NCBI GenBank assembly: GCA_963698085.1
Contig: OY969122.1
Span: 1 to 64,000, forward strand
DNA length: 64,000 nucleotides
Reading direction: 5' to 3'
From: VRUE01 sp963698085
Lineage (GTDB): Bacteria; Actinomycetota; Thermoleophilia; Solirubrobacterales; 70-9
Numbering within the stretch: position 1 is the first letter of the stretch; each line of letters starts with the position of its first letter. The position numbers and the translations under genes are program-made. The notes below the pieces were generated by a model. It saw only the letters and a program-made list of their open reading frames with translations. It was not told the DNA's origin and did no database searches. Shown piece by piece: positions 33,198-41,586 of this stretch.

Positions 33198-34523
33198 CTA
33201 GCGGAGGGCGCGCCGCAGCAGCTTGCCCGAAGGCGTGCGCGGCAGCGCCGCTGCCAGCTCGATCCGCTTCGGCACCTTGAAGCCGGCCAGCGACTCAGCG
33301 CAGTGGCGGCGCAGCTCGTCCGGCGTCGCCGCGGAGCCATCCTGCAGCACCACCACAGCGGTCACCGCCTGCTGCCACTCCGGGTCCTCGCGACCGACCA
33401 CAGCTGCGTCTGCCACGTCGGGGTGGCGCAACAGCACCTGCTCGACTTCGGCGGGAACGATGTTCTCGCCGCCGCTGACGATCATGTCGTCGATCCGGTC
33501 CTCGACGTAGAGGAACCCGTCCTCGTCGATCCGGCCGAGGTCGCCGGTGTGCAGCCAGCCGTCGGAGTCGACCCGGCTCGGGGCGACGGTCGGGCCCTGG
33601 ACGAGGATCTCGCCGTCGCTGATCCGCAGGTGGGTGGTCAGCAGCGGTCGCCCGGCGGAGCCGAACTTACGCTGCGCCTCATCCGGGGAGAGGGTGGTCA
33701 CCTGCGAGCAGGCCTCGGTCAAGCCGTAGGTCTGCATGACCGTGGCGCCGCGGCCGGCCGCCTCTTCCAGCGGCTCCTCGGGCACGGGGCCGCCGCCGAT
33801 CAGGATCGCCCGCGGTCGGGAGAGGTCGGCGTCGGCCTCGAGCAGCCGGGTCAGCATCGTCGTCACCAGCGAGACGACAGATATCTCGCCCCCTTCGAGC
33901 GCCGACGCGACCCGATCGACGTCGAAGCCATCGTGCACGTCGGCGCTGGTCCCGTAGATCACCGAGCGCATGACGATGCTGAGGCCAGAGATATGGCTGA
34001 GGGGAAGGCAGCAGAGCCAGCGGTCGCTGGGCTCGACACCGAGGTTGAAGGCCGAGCCGACCGCGCTCCAGAGGAAGTTGCCGTAGGTCAGCTCGACCGG
34101 GTCCGGGGCGCCGGTGCTACCGCTGGTCAGCACCCGGCAGCAGGGCGCATCCATGTCGTGCTCGCCGAGCAGGGGAAGGTCGGCCTCGGTCTGGGTCAGC
34201 TCGCCGGGATCGCTGAGGTCGACCGTCGGCTCCTCGGCCGCGATGACCGCCGCCCGCTCCGCCGGGGTCAGGCGCGGGCTCAGCGGCAGCAGCACCGCCC
34301 CGACCTTCATCAACGCGTGGACGAGGACGACCTGCTCGCGGCGCGGCTCCATCGTCAGCGCGGCAACCGAGCCGCGGCGCACCCCATGGGCCTCGAGACG
34401 GCGCGCGACCCAGGTCGCCTCGGCCTCGAGCTCGGCGTAGGTCACCTCGGCGCCGTCCGCGATTAGGGCGGTGCGGTCGGGGCAGCTTTGGGATCTCTGG
34501 GCGAGCCAGTCGTCGAGCTTCAT
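33198..34523 (-). CDS. menE: o-Succinylbenzoate-CoA ligase
   Basis: Adenylate-forming enzyme (441 residues) that activates o-succinylbenzoate with CoA in menaquinone synthesis. Marks are LTSGSTGAPDPVELT (P-loop, about 132-146), QTYGLTEACSQ (about 268-278), HTGDLGRIDEDGFLYVEDR (about 329-347) and the C-terminal PRTPSGKLLRR with catalytic Lys. Family sequence alone cannot exclude another acyl-CoA ligase, but adjacency to menB, menA, menC and menD makes MenE clear. Its start is 24 nt from the divergent menB start. Confidence 0.9.
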   Translation of the reverse strand: MKLDDWLAQRSQSCPDRTALIADGAEVTYAELEAEATWVARRLEAHGVRRGSVAALTMEPRREQVVLVHALMKVGAVLLPLSPRLTPAERAAVIAAEEPTVDLSDPGELTQTEADLPLLGEHDMDAPCCRVLTSGSTGAPDPVELTYGNFLWSAVGSAFNLGVEPSDRWLCCLPLSHISGLSIVMRSVIYGTSADVHDGFDVDRVASALEGGEISVVSLVTTMLTRLLEADADLSRPRAILIGGGPVPEEPLEEAAGRGATVMQTYGLTEACSQVTTLSPDEAQRKFGSAGRPLLTTHLRISDGEILVQGPTVAPSRVDSDGWLHTGDLGRIDEDGFLYVEDRIDDMIVSGGENIVPAEVEQVLLRHPDVADAAVVGREDPEWQQAVTAVVVLQDGSAATPDELRRHCAESLAGFKVPKRIELAAALPRTPSGKLLRRALR

Positions 34524-34547
34524 GGGGGCCGGGATATCGTGCCCATC

Positions 34548-35414
34548 ATGCCGAAACGCCACAAGGACGCCCCTCCCGATCAAGACCTCTATGCCCCGAT
34601 CGAGTGGGAGGCCGCCGCCGAGTACGACGACATCCGCTACGAGAAGGCCGACGGCATCGCGAAGATCACGATCGATCGTCCGCAGGTGCTGAACGCCTTT
34701 CGGCCACAAACCCTGATTGAGGTGTCGGCCGCGCTCGAGCTGGCCCGCGAGGACACCGAGGTCGGGGTGATTGTCCTCACCGGGGAGGGGCCAAAGGCTT
34801 TCTGCGCAGGCGGCGACCAGACGGTTCGCGGCGACAGCGGCTACGTAGCCGAGGGCGCCTCGCTCGGCCGCTTCCACGTCACCGACCTGCAGGTGCAGAT
34901 GCGGCGCCTGCCGAAGCCGGTGGTGGCGATGGTGGCCGGCTATGCGATCGGCGGAGGTCACATCTTGCACATCTGCTGTGACCTGACGATCGCCGCCGAC
35001 AACGCCGTCTTTGGTCAGACCGGGCCGCGGGTCGGCTCCTGGGACGGGGGCTTCGGCGCTTCGCTGCTGCGCGACCTGGTCGGGACCAAGAAGGCGAAGG
35101 AGCTCTGGCTGCTGTGCCGCCAGTACGACGCCGAGGAGGCTCTGGAGATGGGCCTGGTCAACGCCGTCGTCCCCCTCGGCGAGCTCGAGCGCGAGACGGT
35201 GGCCTGGTGCCGCGAGATGTTCGCCCTCGCGCCATTCGCCCTGCGCCTGGTCAAGGCCAGCTTCAACGCGCATGAGGACGGCTACGCCGGGATCCAGCAG
35301 CTGGCTCACGACACCAACCTGCTCTTCTACGGCAGCGAGGAGGCTCGCGAGGGCCGCGAGGCGTTCAAGGAAAAGCGCCAGCCCGACTTCTCGAAGTTTC
35401 CGAGACGGCCATGA
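34548..35414 (+). CDS. menB: 1,4-Dihydroxy-2-naphthoyl-CoA synthase
   Basis: Crotonase-fold enzyme that closes the naphthoquinone ring. The 288-residue protein has AFCAGGDQTVRG (about 85-96), YAIGGGHILHICCDLTIAADNAVFGQTGPRVGSWDGG (about 131-167, with the MenB-type GPRVGSWDGG), and the C-terminal PDFSKFPRRP of MenB proteins. TATCGT (34535-34540) lies 7 nt before ATG 34548, and no ribosome binding site is seen. It starts the plus-strand men block, and its stop overlaps menA by 4 nt. Confidence 0.96.
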   Translation: MPKRHKDAPPDQDLYAPIEWEAAAEYDDIRYEKADGIAKITIDRPQVLNAFRPQTLIEVSAALELAREDTEVGVIVLTGEGPKAFCAGGDQTVRGDSGYVAEGASLGRFHVTDLQVQMRRLPKPVVAMVAGYAIGGGHILHICCDLTIAADNAVFGQTGPRVGSWDGGFGASLLRDLVGTKKAKELWLLCRQYDAEEALEMGLVNAVVPLGELERETVAWCREMFALAPFALRLVKASFNAHEDGYAGIQQLAHDTNLLFYGSEEAREGREAFKEKRQPDFSKFPRRP

Positions 35415-36292
35415 GGATCTGGCTGATGGCAGCGCGGCCGCGCACGCTGCCGGCGGCGGTCGCCCCGGTCCTGGTCGGCAGCGCTGCCGCGGTCGAATGG
35501 TACGGCCGCCTGCCCCGTGTCGGCGCCTTCCTCGCCGCCCTGATTGGCTCGATCTTCATCCAGATCGGCACCAACCTCGCCAACGACTACTCCGACGCCA
35601 AGCGTGGCGCCGACACGGTCGACCGGCTGGGGCCGGTACGGGTGACCTCCGCCGGCCTGGTGACGCCGCAGCGGGTGCTCGTCGCGACCTGGGTGGCATT
35701 CGGCGTCGCGGTTGCCTGCGGGATCTACCTCACCGTCGTCGCCGGGATCGTCATCCTGCTGATCGGCGCCGTCTCGATCGCCGCCGGTGTTCTCTATACC
35801 GGCGGACCGCGACCTTACGGCTACGCCGGGCTGGGCGAGTTCTTCGTCTTCCTCTTCTTCGGCCTCGTCGCCGTCAACGGCTCCTACTACGTCCAGGTCG
35901 AGCAGCTCGACGCGCTGCCGCTCGGCCTCTCGATCTCGGTCGGCTTCCTCGCCACGGCGATCCTCGTCGTCAACAACGTGCGCGACATCGAGACCGACCG
36001 GCGGGCCGGCAAGAACACTCTCGCCGTGCGGGTGGGGCGCGACAACGCGGTCGTGCTCTACCGCCTGCTGGTGCTCGGCGCCTTCGTCGTGCTGCCGATC
36101 TCGCTGATCGGCGCCGAGGCCAGCCTGCTGCCGCTGATCGCCCTGCTCTCGCTGCCGCTGGCAATCAAACCGCTGCGGACGATGAGCAACCGCACCGATG
36201 GGCCGGCGCTGAACGCGGCGCTGGCCAGCACCGGTGCTCTGCTCGGCGCCTTCAGCCTGTTGGTCTCCCTTGGCTTGTTGATCGCGGCCTAA
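35411..36292 (+). CDS. menA: 1,4-Dihydroxy-2-naphthoate polyprenyltransferase
   Basis: UbiA-family membrane prenyltransferase of 293 residues with about eight to nine TM segments. The first Asp-rich motif is NLANDYSDAKRGAD (about 55-68), and the second is NNVRDIETDRRAGK (about 184-197). It attaches the isoprenoid chain to DHNA. The start overlaps the menB stop in ATGA, so it is translationally coupled. Its TAA stop is part of the TAAGCT hexamer before menC. Confidence 0.95.
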   Translation: MRIWLMAARPRTLPAAVAPVLVGSAAAVEWYGRLPRVGAFLAALIGSIFIQIGTNLANDYSDAKRGADTVDRLGPVRVTSAGLVTPQRVLVATWVAFGVAVACGIYLTVVAGIVILLIGAVSIAAGVLYTGGPRPYGYAGLGEFFVFLFFGLVAVNGSYYVQVEQLDALPLGLSISVGFLATAILVVNNVRDIETDRRAGKNTLAVRVGRDNAVVLYRLLVLGAFVVLPISLIGAEASLLPLIALLSLPLAIKPLRTMSNRTDGPALNAALASTGALLGAFSLLVSLGLLIAA

Positions 36293-36301
36293 GCTGCTTC
36301 T

Positions 36302-37360
36302 ATGCGCATCGCCTCGGTCGAGGTAGTTCCCTACGCGCTGCCCTTCCGCGAGCCCTACGTGACGGCCGCCGGCAGCCTCGAGCGGCGCGAGATGGTCTTG
36401 CTGCGGCTGCGCTCCGAGGAGGGCCTGGAGGGCCTTGGCGAGGCGGTTCCGCTCTCGCTGCGCGGTGGCGTGACGCTGACACGAGTGGTCGAGGAGCTTC
36501 AGCAGCTCGGCGAGCGCCAAGCGGTCGACGAGACGACCCTGCGCAGCGGTGCCCCCTTGCTCTCGGCACCGGCGCGCTGCGCCGCACTGACGGCACTGCT
36601 CGACCTGCGCGGCAAGCGAGCCGCTGCGGAGTTGGGCACAGAGACGGAGCCTCCGCCACCGATTCGCTGCAATGCGACGCTGACCGCAGACGACCCCGCC
36701 TCGGTCGTCTCGGCGGCCGAGCGCTGGGCCGCGGATGGCTTCTCGACCTTCAAGCTGAAGCTCGGCACAGGCGACGACGCGGCCCAGGTACGGGCGGTGC
36801 GCGAGGCACTCGGTCCGCGGGCTCGGATTCGCGTCGACGTCAACGGCGCCTGGGACGTCGAGACGGCCAAGCGAACACTCGGCGAATTGGAGCCCTACGA
36901 GATCGAGCTCGTCGAGCAGCCCGTTGCCACCCTGGAGGAGGCGATGGAGCTGGCGAGGTCAACTTCGATTCCGATTGCGGGCGACGAGAGCATCGAGAGC
37001 CGCGCGGACGCCGAACGCGCGGCAGCGATGGAGGCCTGCCAGATGACCGGGGTGAAGCTGTCCAAGGTCGGCGGACCCGAGGAGGCGATCGAGATTGCCG
37101 AAGTCCTCCCCGCCTATCTCTCGAGCGCGCTGGACGGACCGGTTGGCATCGCGGCTGCGGCGCAGGTTGCGGCGACCCTGGGTGAGGCTGTGACGGGTGG
37201 CGGCCCGGACCTTGCCCATGGCCTGGCCACCCAACGCCTCTTCACTTCGACCATTGCTTCGACCGAATGCGAGTTGCGGGGCGACCTGCTGCACGCACCC
37301 GCGGGGCCGGGCCTTGGCGTCGAGATTGACGAAGCGGCGCTCGACGCCCACCGAATTTGA
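36302..37360 (+). CDS. menC: o-Succinylbenzoate synthase
   Basis: Enolase-superfamily dehydratase (352 residues) that makes o-succinylbenzoate from SHCHC. Catalytic marks are FKLKLG with Lys (about 150), metal ligands in RVDVNGAWD (about 179), VEQP (about 205) and AGDES (about 229), and Lys in GVKLSKVGG (about 254). Context supports MenC rather than a dipeptide epimerase or N-acylamino acid racemase, which look much alike. TAAGCT (36290-36295) sits 6 nt before the ATG, suggesting a separate leaderless start. Confidence 0.88.
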   Translation: MRIASVEVVPYALPFREPYVTAAGSLERREMVLLRLRSEEGLEGLGEAVPLSLRGGVTLTRVVEELQQLGERQAVDETTLRSGAPLLSAPARCAALTALLDLRGKRAAAELGTETEPPPPIRCNATLTADDPASVVSAAERWAADGFSTFKLKLGTGDDAAQVRAVREALGPRARIRVDVNGAWDVETAKRTLGELEPYEIELVEQPVATLEEAMELARSTSIPIAGDESIESRADAERAAAMEACQMTGVKLSKVGGPEEAIEIAEVLPAYLSSALDGPVGIAAAAQVAATLGEAVTGGGPDLAHGLATQRLFTSTIASTECELRGDLLHAPAGPGLGVEIDEAALDAHRI

Positions 37361-37368
37361 CAGGCCTT

Positions 37369-37404
37369 GGCGACTTACCCCCGCATAAGAGGGGGTAAGT
37401 CGCC
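37369..37404. repeat. Intergenic hairpin family member A
   Basis: Perfect 14-bp stem GGCGACTTACCCCC / GGGGGTAAGTCGCC around an 8-nt loop, between menC and menD. The hairpin ends one base before TAGGCT (37406-37411), the probable menD -10 box, so it may insulate menD from upstream transcription. Related hairpins lie at 23704 and 61724. Confidence 0.75.
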
Positions 37405-37418
37405 ATAGGCTCTAGGTA

Positions 37419-39161
37419 ATGGACCCGACCAACGCCAACACCGCTCTTGCCTCGGCCTTCGCCGAGGAGTTGGCGCGCTGCGGGCTCCGCCATGCCGTCC
37501 TCTCCCCCGGCTCGCGCTCGACCCCGCTCGCCTTGGCCCTCTGGCGCCAGGCGGAAATCGAGACGACCGTGATCGTCGATGAGCGCTCCGCCGCTTTCTT
37601 CGCCGTGGGCGCGGCACAGGCCGGTGGTGTCCCCGTCGCGATCCTCTGCACGTCGGGGACCGCGGCGGCCAACTTCCACCCGGCTGTTTGCGAGGCGGAT
37701 CACTCCGCGGTGCCGCTGCTCGTGCTCACCGCTGACCGTCCGCCGGAGCTGCGCGGCATCGGCGCCGGCCAGGCGATCGACCAACTGAAGCTTTACGGCG
37801 CCTCGGTGCGCTGGTTCTGCGAAGTCGGCACCCACGAGGCCGACGACGAGGGCCTGCTCCACTACCGCTCGACTGCGTGTCGAGCCTTCGCTACGGCCCG
37901 CGGCGAGCAACGCCCTGGGCCGGTCCATCTCAACTTCCCCTTCCGCGAGCCGCTGGCGCCGCTGCCGCAGGACGGCGGCGTGACCGCGACCGACCCGCTG
38001 GCGCTGAACGGTCGCGACACCCGCCCGCTGACCGCGGTGACGCCGATCGACCTAGAGCCCTCCCAGTTCCTCCTCGATGAGGTCTCCAAACACATCGCCG
38101 AGGCAGACATCGGCGTGATCGTCGCCGGCCGCCAGCTCGACCCCGAGCTGCGCGAGCCGCTCGCCCACCTCGCCCGAGTCGCCGGCTTCCCGATCCTCGC
38201 CGAGCCGACCTCGCAGCTGCGCTGCGGGCCTCACGATCGCTCCTACGTCATCACCGCCTACGACCTGCTGCTTCGCGACGAGCCGTTTCGCGAGAACGCC
38301 TCTCCGGACCTGGTCCTGCGCTTTGGCGAGATGCCAACCAGCAAGCCGCTGCGCTCATGGCTGGCGGAATCGGCTGCCGACCAGATCATCGTCGATCCGC
38401 TCGGCGGCTGGAACGAGCCGACCCGCAAAGCGGCGGCTTTGCTCCGCGCCGACCCGACCGAGCTGGCTTCCGGGTGGGCGGCGCGGCTTGGCGAGGACCG
38501 GCCGGCGCCGGCGATGTGGCTCGAGGCGGAGCGAGCCGCGCGCAAGGCGATCGATGCCGAGCTGGCCCAGTCCGACACGCCCAGCGAGCCAGCCCTGCAA
38601 CTGGCGCTCGGCTCGGCATACGGCGAGGGCGAGCTCGTCTACACCGCCTCGAGCATGCCGATCCGCGACCAGGAGGCCTTCCTGCCTTCCACGGAGACCG
38701 ACACCACCTTTCTCTGCAATCGCGGCACCAACGGGATCGATGGCCTGATCTCCTCCGGGATCGGCGCCGCCCATGCAACCGGCAGGCCGACCACGATCGT
38801 CACCGGCGACCTCGGCCTGCTCCACGACCTCGGCGGCCTCGCCGCCCTGCGCAACGTCTCGGTCCCAGTGCGAATCGTGGTCGTCGACAATGACGGCGGC
38901 GGCATCTTTCACTTCCTGCCGCAGGAGGGCGCGCTCGACGGCGACGAGTTCGAGGCACTGCTCGGCACCCCCAGGGGAGTCGATGCGGCAAAGGCCGCCG
39001 CCCTCTTCGACCTCCCCCACCGTCGCCTCGCCTCGCTCGCCGAGCTACCGGATGCGCTGGCCGCCGGAACCGGCCTGATCGAGGTCAAGACCAGCCGGCA
39101 GGGAAGCCTGGCGTTGCACCGAGACGTGGGAAGCGCCGTCGCGGCCGCGATCAGCAGCTGA
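37419..39161 (+). CDS. menD: SEPHCHC synthase (MenD)
   Basis: Thiamine-diphosphate enzyme that joins isochorismate and 2-oxoglutarate. The 580-residue protein has SPGSRSTPLALAL (29-41), the ThDP Glu in VIVDERSAAFFAVG (about 51-64), CTSGTAAANFHPAV (about 74-87) and, in the C-terminal domain, the metal-binding TGDLGLLHDLGGL then NDGGGIFHFLP. TAGGCT (37406-37411) precedes the ATG by 7 nt. The converging end is next to a broken beta-propeller gene. Confidence 0.96.
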   Translation: MDPTNANTALASAFAEELARCGLRHAVLSPGSRSTPLALALWRQAEIETTVIVDERSAAFFAVGAAQAGGVPVAILCTSGTAAANFHPAVCEADHSAVPLLVLTADRPPELRGIGAGQAIDQLKLYGASVRWFCEVGTHEADDEGLLHYRSTACRAFATARGEQRPGPVHLNFPFREPLAPLPQDGGVTATDPLALNGRDTRPLTAVTPIDLEPSQFLLDEVSKHIAEADIGVIVAGRQLDPELREPLAHLARVAGFPILAEPTSQLRCGPHDRSYVITAYDLLLRDEPFRENASPDLVLRFGEMPTSKPLRSWLAESAADQIIVDPLGGWNEPTRKAAALLRADPTELASGWAARLGEDRPAPAMWLEAERAARKAIDAELAQSDTPSEPALQLALGSAYGEGELVYTASSMPIRDQEAFLPSTETDTTFLCNRGTNGIDGLISSGIGAAHATGRPTTIVTGDLGLLHDLGGLAALRNVSVPVRIVVVDNDGGGIFHFLPQEGALDGDEFEALLGTPRGVDAAKAAALFDLPHRRLASLAELPDALAAGTGLIEVKTSRQGSLALHRDVGSAVAAAISS

Positions 39162-39169
39162 TTGGCCCG

Positions 39170-39563
39170 GCCACTCGCCCGATCCCTGGCTGCCAGGCGG
39201 CCGTAAAGGGTCAGGTCTGGGTCCGTGAATACCCTCGTCAGGCAAGTCCCGTCGGTGTTGATCGTCATCACCTTGTCGCCTTGTTCCGGAGTTGAATAGC
39301 CGTTTTCGACGACATCGGAAAGGGTGAAGGCCAGCCGGTCGCCGGAAGGGTCCCAACTCGGCCAGGCGAGCAGCTTGCGGCCGCGCAAGAGAGGCCGAGA
39401 TCGAGGGAGGTGCCGACCCGCATCACCCGCAGCTCGTTGATCGGCGGCGAGCCATCGTCAATCCCGCTCGCCCGCCAGTTCTTCCAGCGCACGAAAGCCA
39501 CTTCAGATCCGTCGGGCGAGTAAGAGCTGGGCGTGATGGAGGTGCCATTGCGGTTACGTGCGT
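39170..39563 (-). pseudogene. Remnant of a TolB/PD40 beta-propeller gene
   Basis: Two reading frames on minus together give propeller blades. The first, about 39563-39390, reads SYSPDGSEVAFVRWK and INELRVMRVGTSLD. The second, 39388 on, reads PSWDPSGDRLAFTLSDVV and DKVMTINTDGTCLTRVF. A one-base shift near 39390 splits them. There is no start codon: the upstream end meets menF, and the other end meets menD. This is a decayed fragment of a WD40-like protein, unless a sequencing error caused the shift. Confidence 0.65.
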
Positions 39564-39566
39564 TGT

Positions 39567-40964
39567 CTACTCGGCGACCAGCGGTAGCAAAGCCTGGAGC
39601 TTGACCTCGGTCTCCTCCAGCTCGGCCGCCGGGTCTGAGCCGGCTACTACACCGACACCCGCGAAGAGGCGGGCCTCGCGGTCGCGGAGGAGGGCGCTTC
39701 GCAGGGCGACGCAGAACTCGCCGTCCTCGGTGGCGTCCATCCAGCCGACCGGGCCGGCGTACCAGCCGCGGTCCATCCGCTCCAGCTCGGCGATCGTGCT
39801 TGCGGCATTGGGCCAGGGCTCGCCGCCAACAGCCGGGGTCGGGTGCAGCATTCCGGCCAGCTCCACCGCCGAGCGCGGTTCGGCGAGCTGGGCGATGATC
39901 GGCGTCGCCAGATGCTGGATGTTGGCGACCTTGACCACCTCCGGCTCGGGCGCCGTCTCGACCCAAACCGAGTGCGGGCGCAGCTTGCGGACGATGCGCT
40001 CGGCGACGATTTGCTGCTCGCGTCGGTTCTTGTCGCTGCGCAACAGCTGCTCGCCGAGGTGGTCGTCGACCGCCGGATCGGAGCTGCGCCTGGTCGAACC
40101 CGCAAGGGCAACGGTTGAGGCGCCCGCGCCGGAACGGCGGATCAGCAGCTCGGGGCTGGCACCGAGGAACGCCGCCTCCCGAGTGCCACAGCAGAAGCAG
40201 AAACATGAGGGGAACTGCTCGCGCAGGGCCCCGAAGATCGCTGCCGGGCTGTGCGCCGCAGCCGCCTCGACCGTGATCTCGCGGGCGAGGACCACCTTGC
40301 TCATCTCGCCCTCGGCAATTCGGTCTGTCGCCACACCGACGGCGGCTTCGAAGTCGCCCGGCGGTAGCACGCTGCGGATCTCCGGCCGGTCGGTCAGGCT
40401 CGGGTCGAGCATCGGCAGCGGGTTCGGGTGTAGGCCAACAAGCCGCGCTGCGACCCGATCGGCGGACGCAGCGGTATCGCCCGGGTGCACAACCAGGTTG
40501 ACGGTGAGGAACGTCGCATCGCCGACGCGACAGAGCGAGAGCTCCGGCAGGATCATCGAGGCGGGCGCAAACGAGGACCAGGGCGAGGATCCGGCTCCTT
40601 GAGGGTCGAAGGCAAAGCCACCCGTCCAGACCGGCCCGGCACCGGAGGGCAGCCCTGGTGGCTCGTCGAGCACCGCGCCCTCGTTCATTCGCAGGCACTC
40701 GCGGGCCACATCCTCGAAGCGGTCCACACCGCGCGAGCTCGCTTCATGTGCAACTCCAAGCGCCCCCAAGGCAAAACCCCGATCCGGCTGCTCCCAGCAG
40801 AACCAGTGGTCGGACGCCAAGCGGGAAGCGAAAACTGCCGCGCAAGGGTCGATCCCCTCAACCGGGGCAGTGATGCTGACGAGAGTTTTCTTTTCGCGGG
40901 CGAGAGCGCGCTCGATCGCAGACCGGAGGCTGGGAAATGACGAGATCCAGACGTTGCCAGGCAA
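39567..40964 (-). CDS. menF: Isochorismate synthase
   Basis: Chorismate-binding enzyme that supplies isochorismate for MenD. The C-terminal two-thirds carry EGEMSKVVLAREI with the catalytic Lys, FLGASPELLIRR, ALAGSTRR, HLATPIIAQL, LHPTPAVGGEP and AGPVGWMDATEDGEF, all typical of MenF/EntC/DhbC. The start is uncertain. The open frame reaches a TTG at 41060 inside ilvN, but 40965-41040 holds two strong hairpins and looks non-coding, so I use TTG 40964, giving 465 residues. MenF fits better than a siderophore enzyme given the men context. Confidence 0.88.
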   Translation of the reverse strand: MPGNVWISSFPSLRSAIERALAREKKTLVSITAPVEGIDPCAAVFASRLASDHWFCWEQPDRGFALGALGVAHEASSRGVDRFEDVARECLRMNEGAVLDEPPGLPSGAGPVWTGGFAFDPQGAGSSPWSSFAPASMILPELSLCRVGDATFLTVNLVVHPGDTAASADRVAARLVGLHPNPLPMLDPSLTDRPEIRSVLPPGDFEAAVGVATDRIAEGEMSKVVLAREITVEAAAAHSPAAIFGALREQFPSCFCFCCGTREAAFLGASPELLIRRSGAGASTVALAGSTRRSSDPAVDDHLGEQLLRSDKNRREQQIVAERIVRKLRPHSVWVETAPEPEVVKVANIQHLATPIIAQLAEPRSAVELAGMLHPTPAVGGEPWPNAASTIAELERMDRGWYAGPVGWMDATEDGEFCVALRSALLRDREARLFAGVGVVAGSDPAAELEETEVKLQALLPLVAE

Positions 40965-40975
40965 GGACGCAGGGA

Positions 40976-41026
40976 GCCCGAATAGCAGCGCTATTCGGGC
41001 GACTGAGGACGCCGCATGGCGGCGTC
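40976..41026. repeat. Two tandem hairpins between ilvN and menF
   Basis: Hairpin one (40976-41000) is a perfect 11-bp stem GCCCGAATAGC / GCTATTCGGGC with triloop AGC. Hairpin two (41008-41026) is GACGCCGC-ATG-GCGGCGTC. Hairpin one has the same TAGC-AGC-GCTA apex as the stem after each 5S (319-349). Likely a transcription end or pause for ilvBN; no T-run is seen. Confidence 0.6.
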
Positions 41027-41040
41027 TGGGGCCGTCATTT

Positions 41041-41586
41041 TCAGTCTCCGCCTCGAGCAATTGCTATCTCGCCAGTCCGGACCATCTCGATCAGGCCGTG
41101 GGGCCGGATCATCCGCTCGAAGGCCTCGATCTTGTCGGCCGATCCGGTCACCTCGATCGTCATCGTGCGCCGCGAAACGTCGATGATCTTGGCCCGGAAG
41201 ATCTCCGCGAACTGGATGATCTCGGCGCGGCTCTCGACCGCGGCGGAGACTTTGAACATCGCCATCTCGCGGGCGACGGTCTCCTCCGGCTCCATATCGC
41301 GGATTTTCAGCACGTTGACGAGCTTGTGCAGCTGCTTGGTCACCTGGTCGATCGGGTGGATGGCGCCGTCGAGGGTGAGCGTGATGCGGGAGATGCTGGG
41401 GTCATCGGTCGGACCGACAGCAAGCGTGTCGATGTTGAAGCCGCGACGCGAGAATAGGCCCGCGATCCGGGCCAAGACGCCGGGTTTGTTCTCGACCAGG
41501 ATCGAGAGGATGTGCTTGCGCCCGCTCAGCTGGCCGGGAACGTGCAGGTCCTCCAGTTTCACCATCTGCGGGGTGCCGGCCTCCAT
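41041..41586 (-). CDS. ilvN: Acetolactate synthase small (regulatory) subunit
   Basis: Regulatory partner of IlvB. The 181-residue protein begins its ACT domain with HILSILVENKPGVLARIAGLFSRRGFNID (about 25-53), which binds valine, and continues with the ALS_ss C-terminal domain (AMFKVSAAVESRAEI...). Start ATG overlaps the ilvB stop in TGATG, so it is coupled to ilvB for fixed stoichiometry. Confidence 0.96.
   Translation of the reverse strand: MEAGTPQMVKLEDLHVPGQLSGRKHILSILVENKPGVLARIAGLFSRRGFNIDTLAVGPTDDPSISRITLTLDGAIHPIDQVTKQLHKLVNVLKIRDMEPEETVAREMAMFKVSAAVESRAEIIQFAEIFRAKIIDVSRRTMTIEVTGSADKIEAFERMIRPHGLIEMVRTGEIAIARGGD

Noticed and set aside
35011..37185. 724-codon ORF overlapping menB-menA-menC in another frame
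   Set aside because: Arg/Ala-rich shadow of three clear genes in GC-rich DNA.
39268..40698. 476-codon minus ORF overlapping menF
   Set aside because: Only its last part matches propeller blades; the rest is an out-of-frame shadow of menF.
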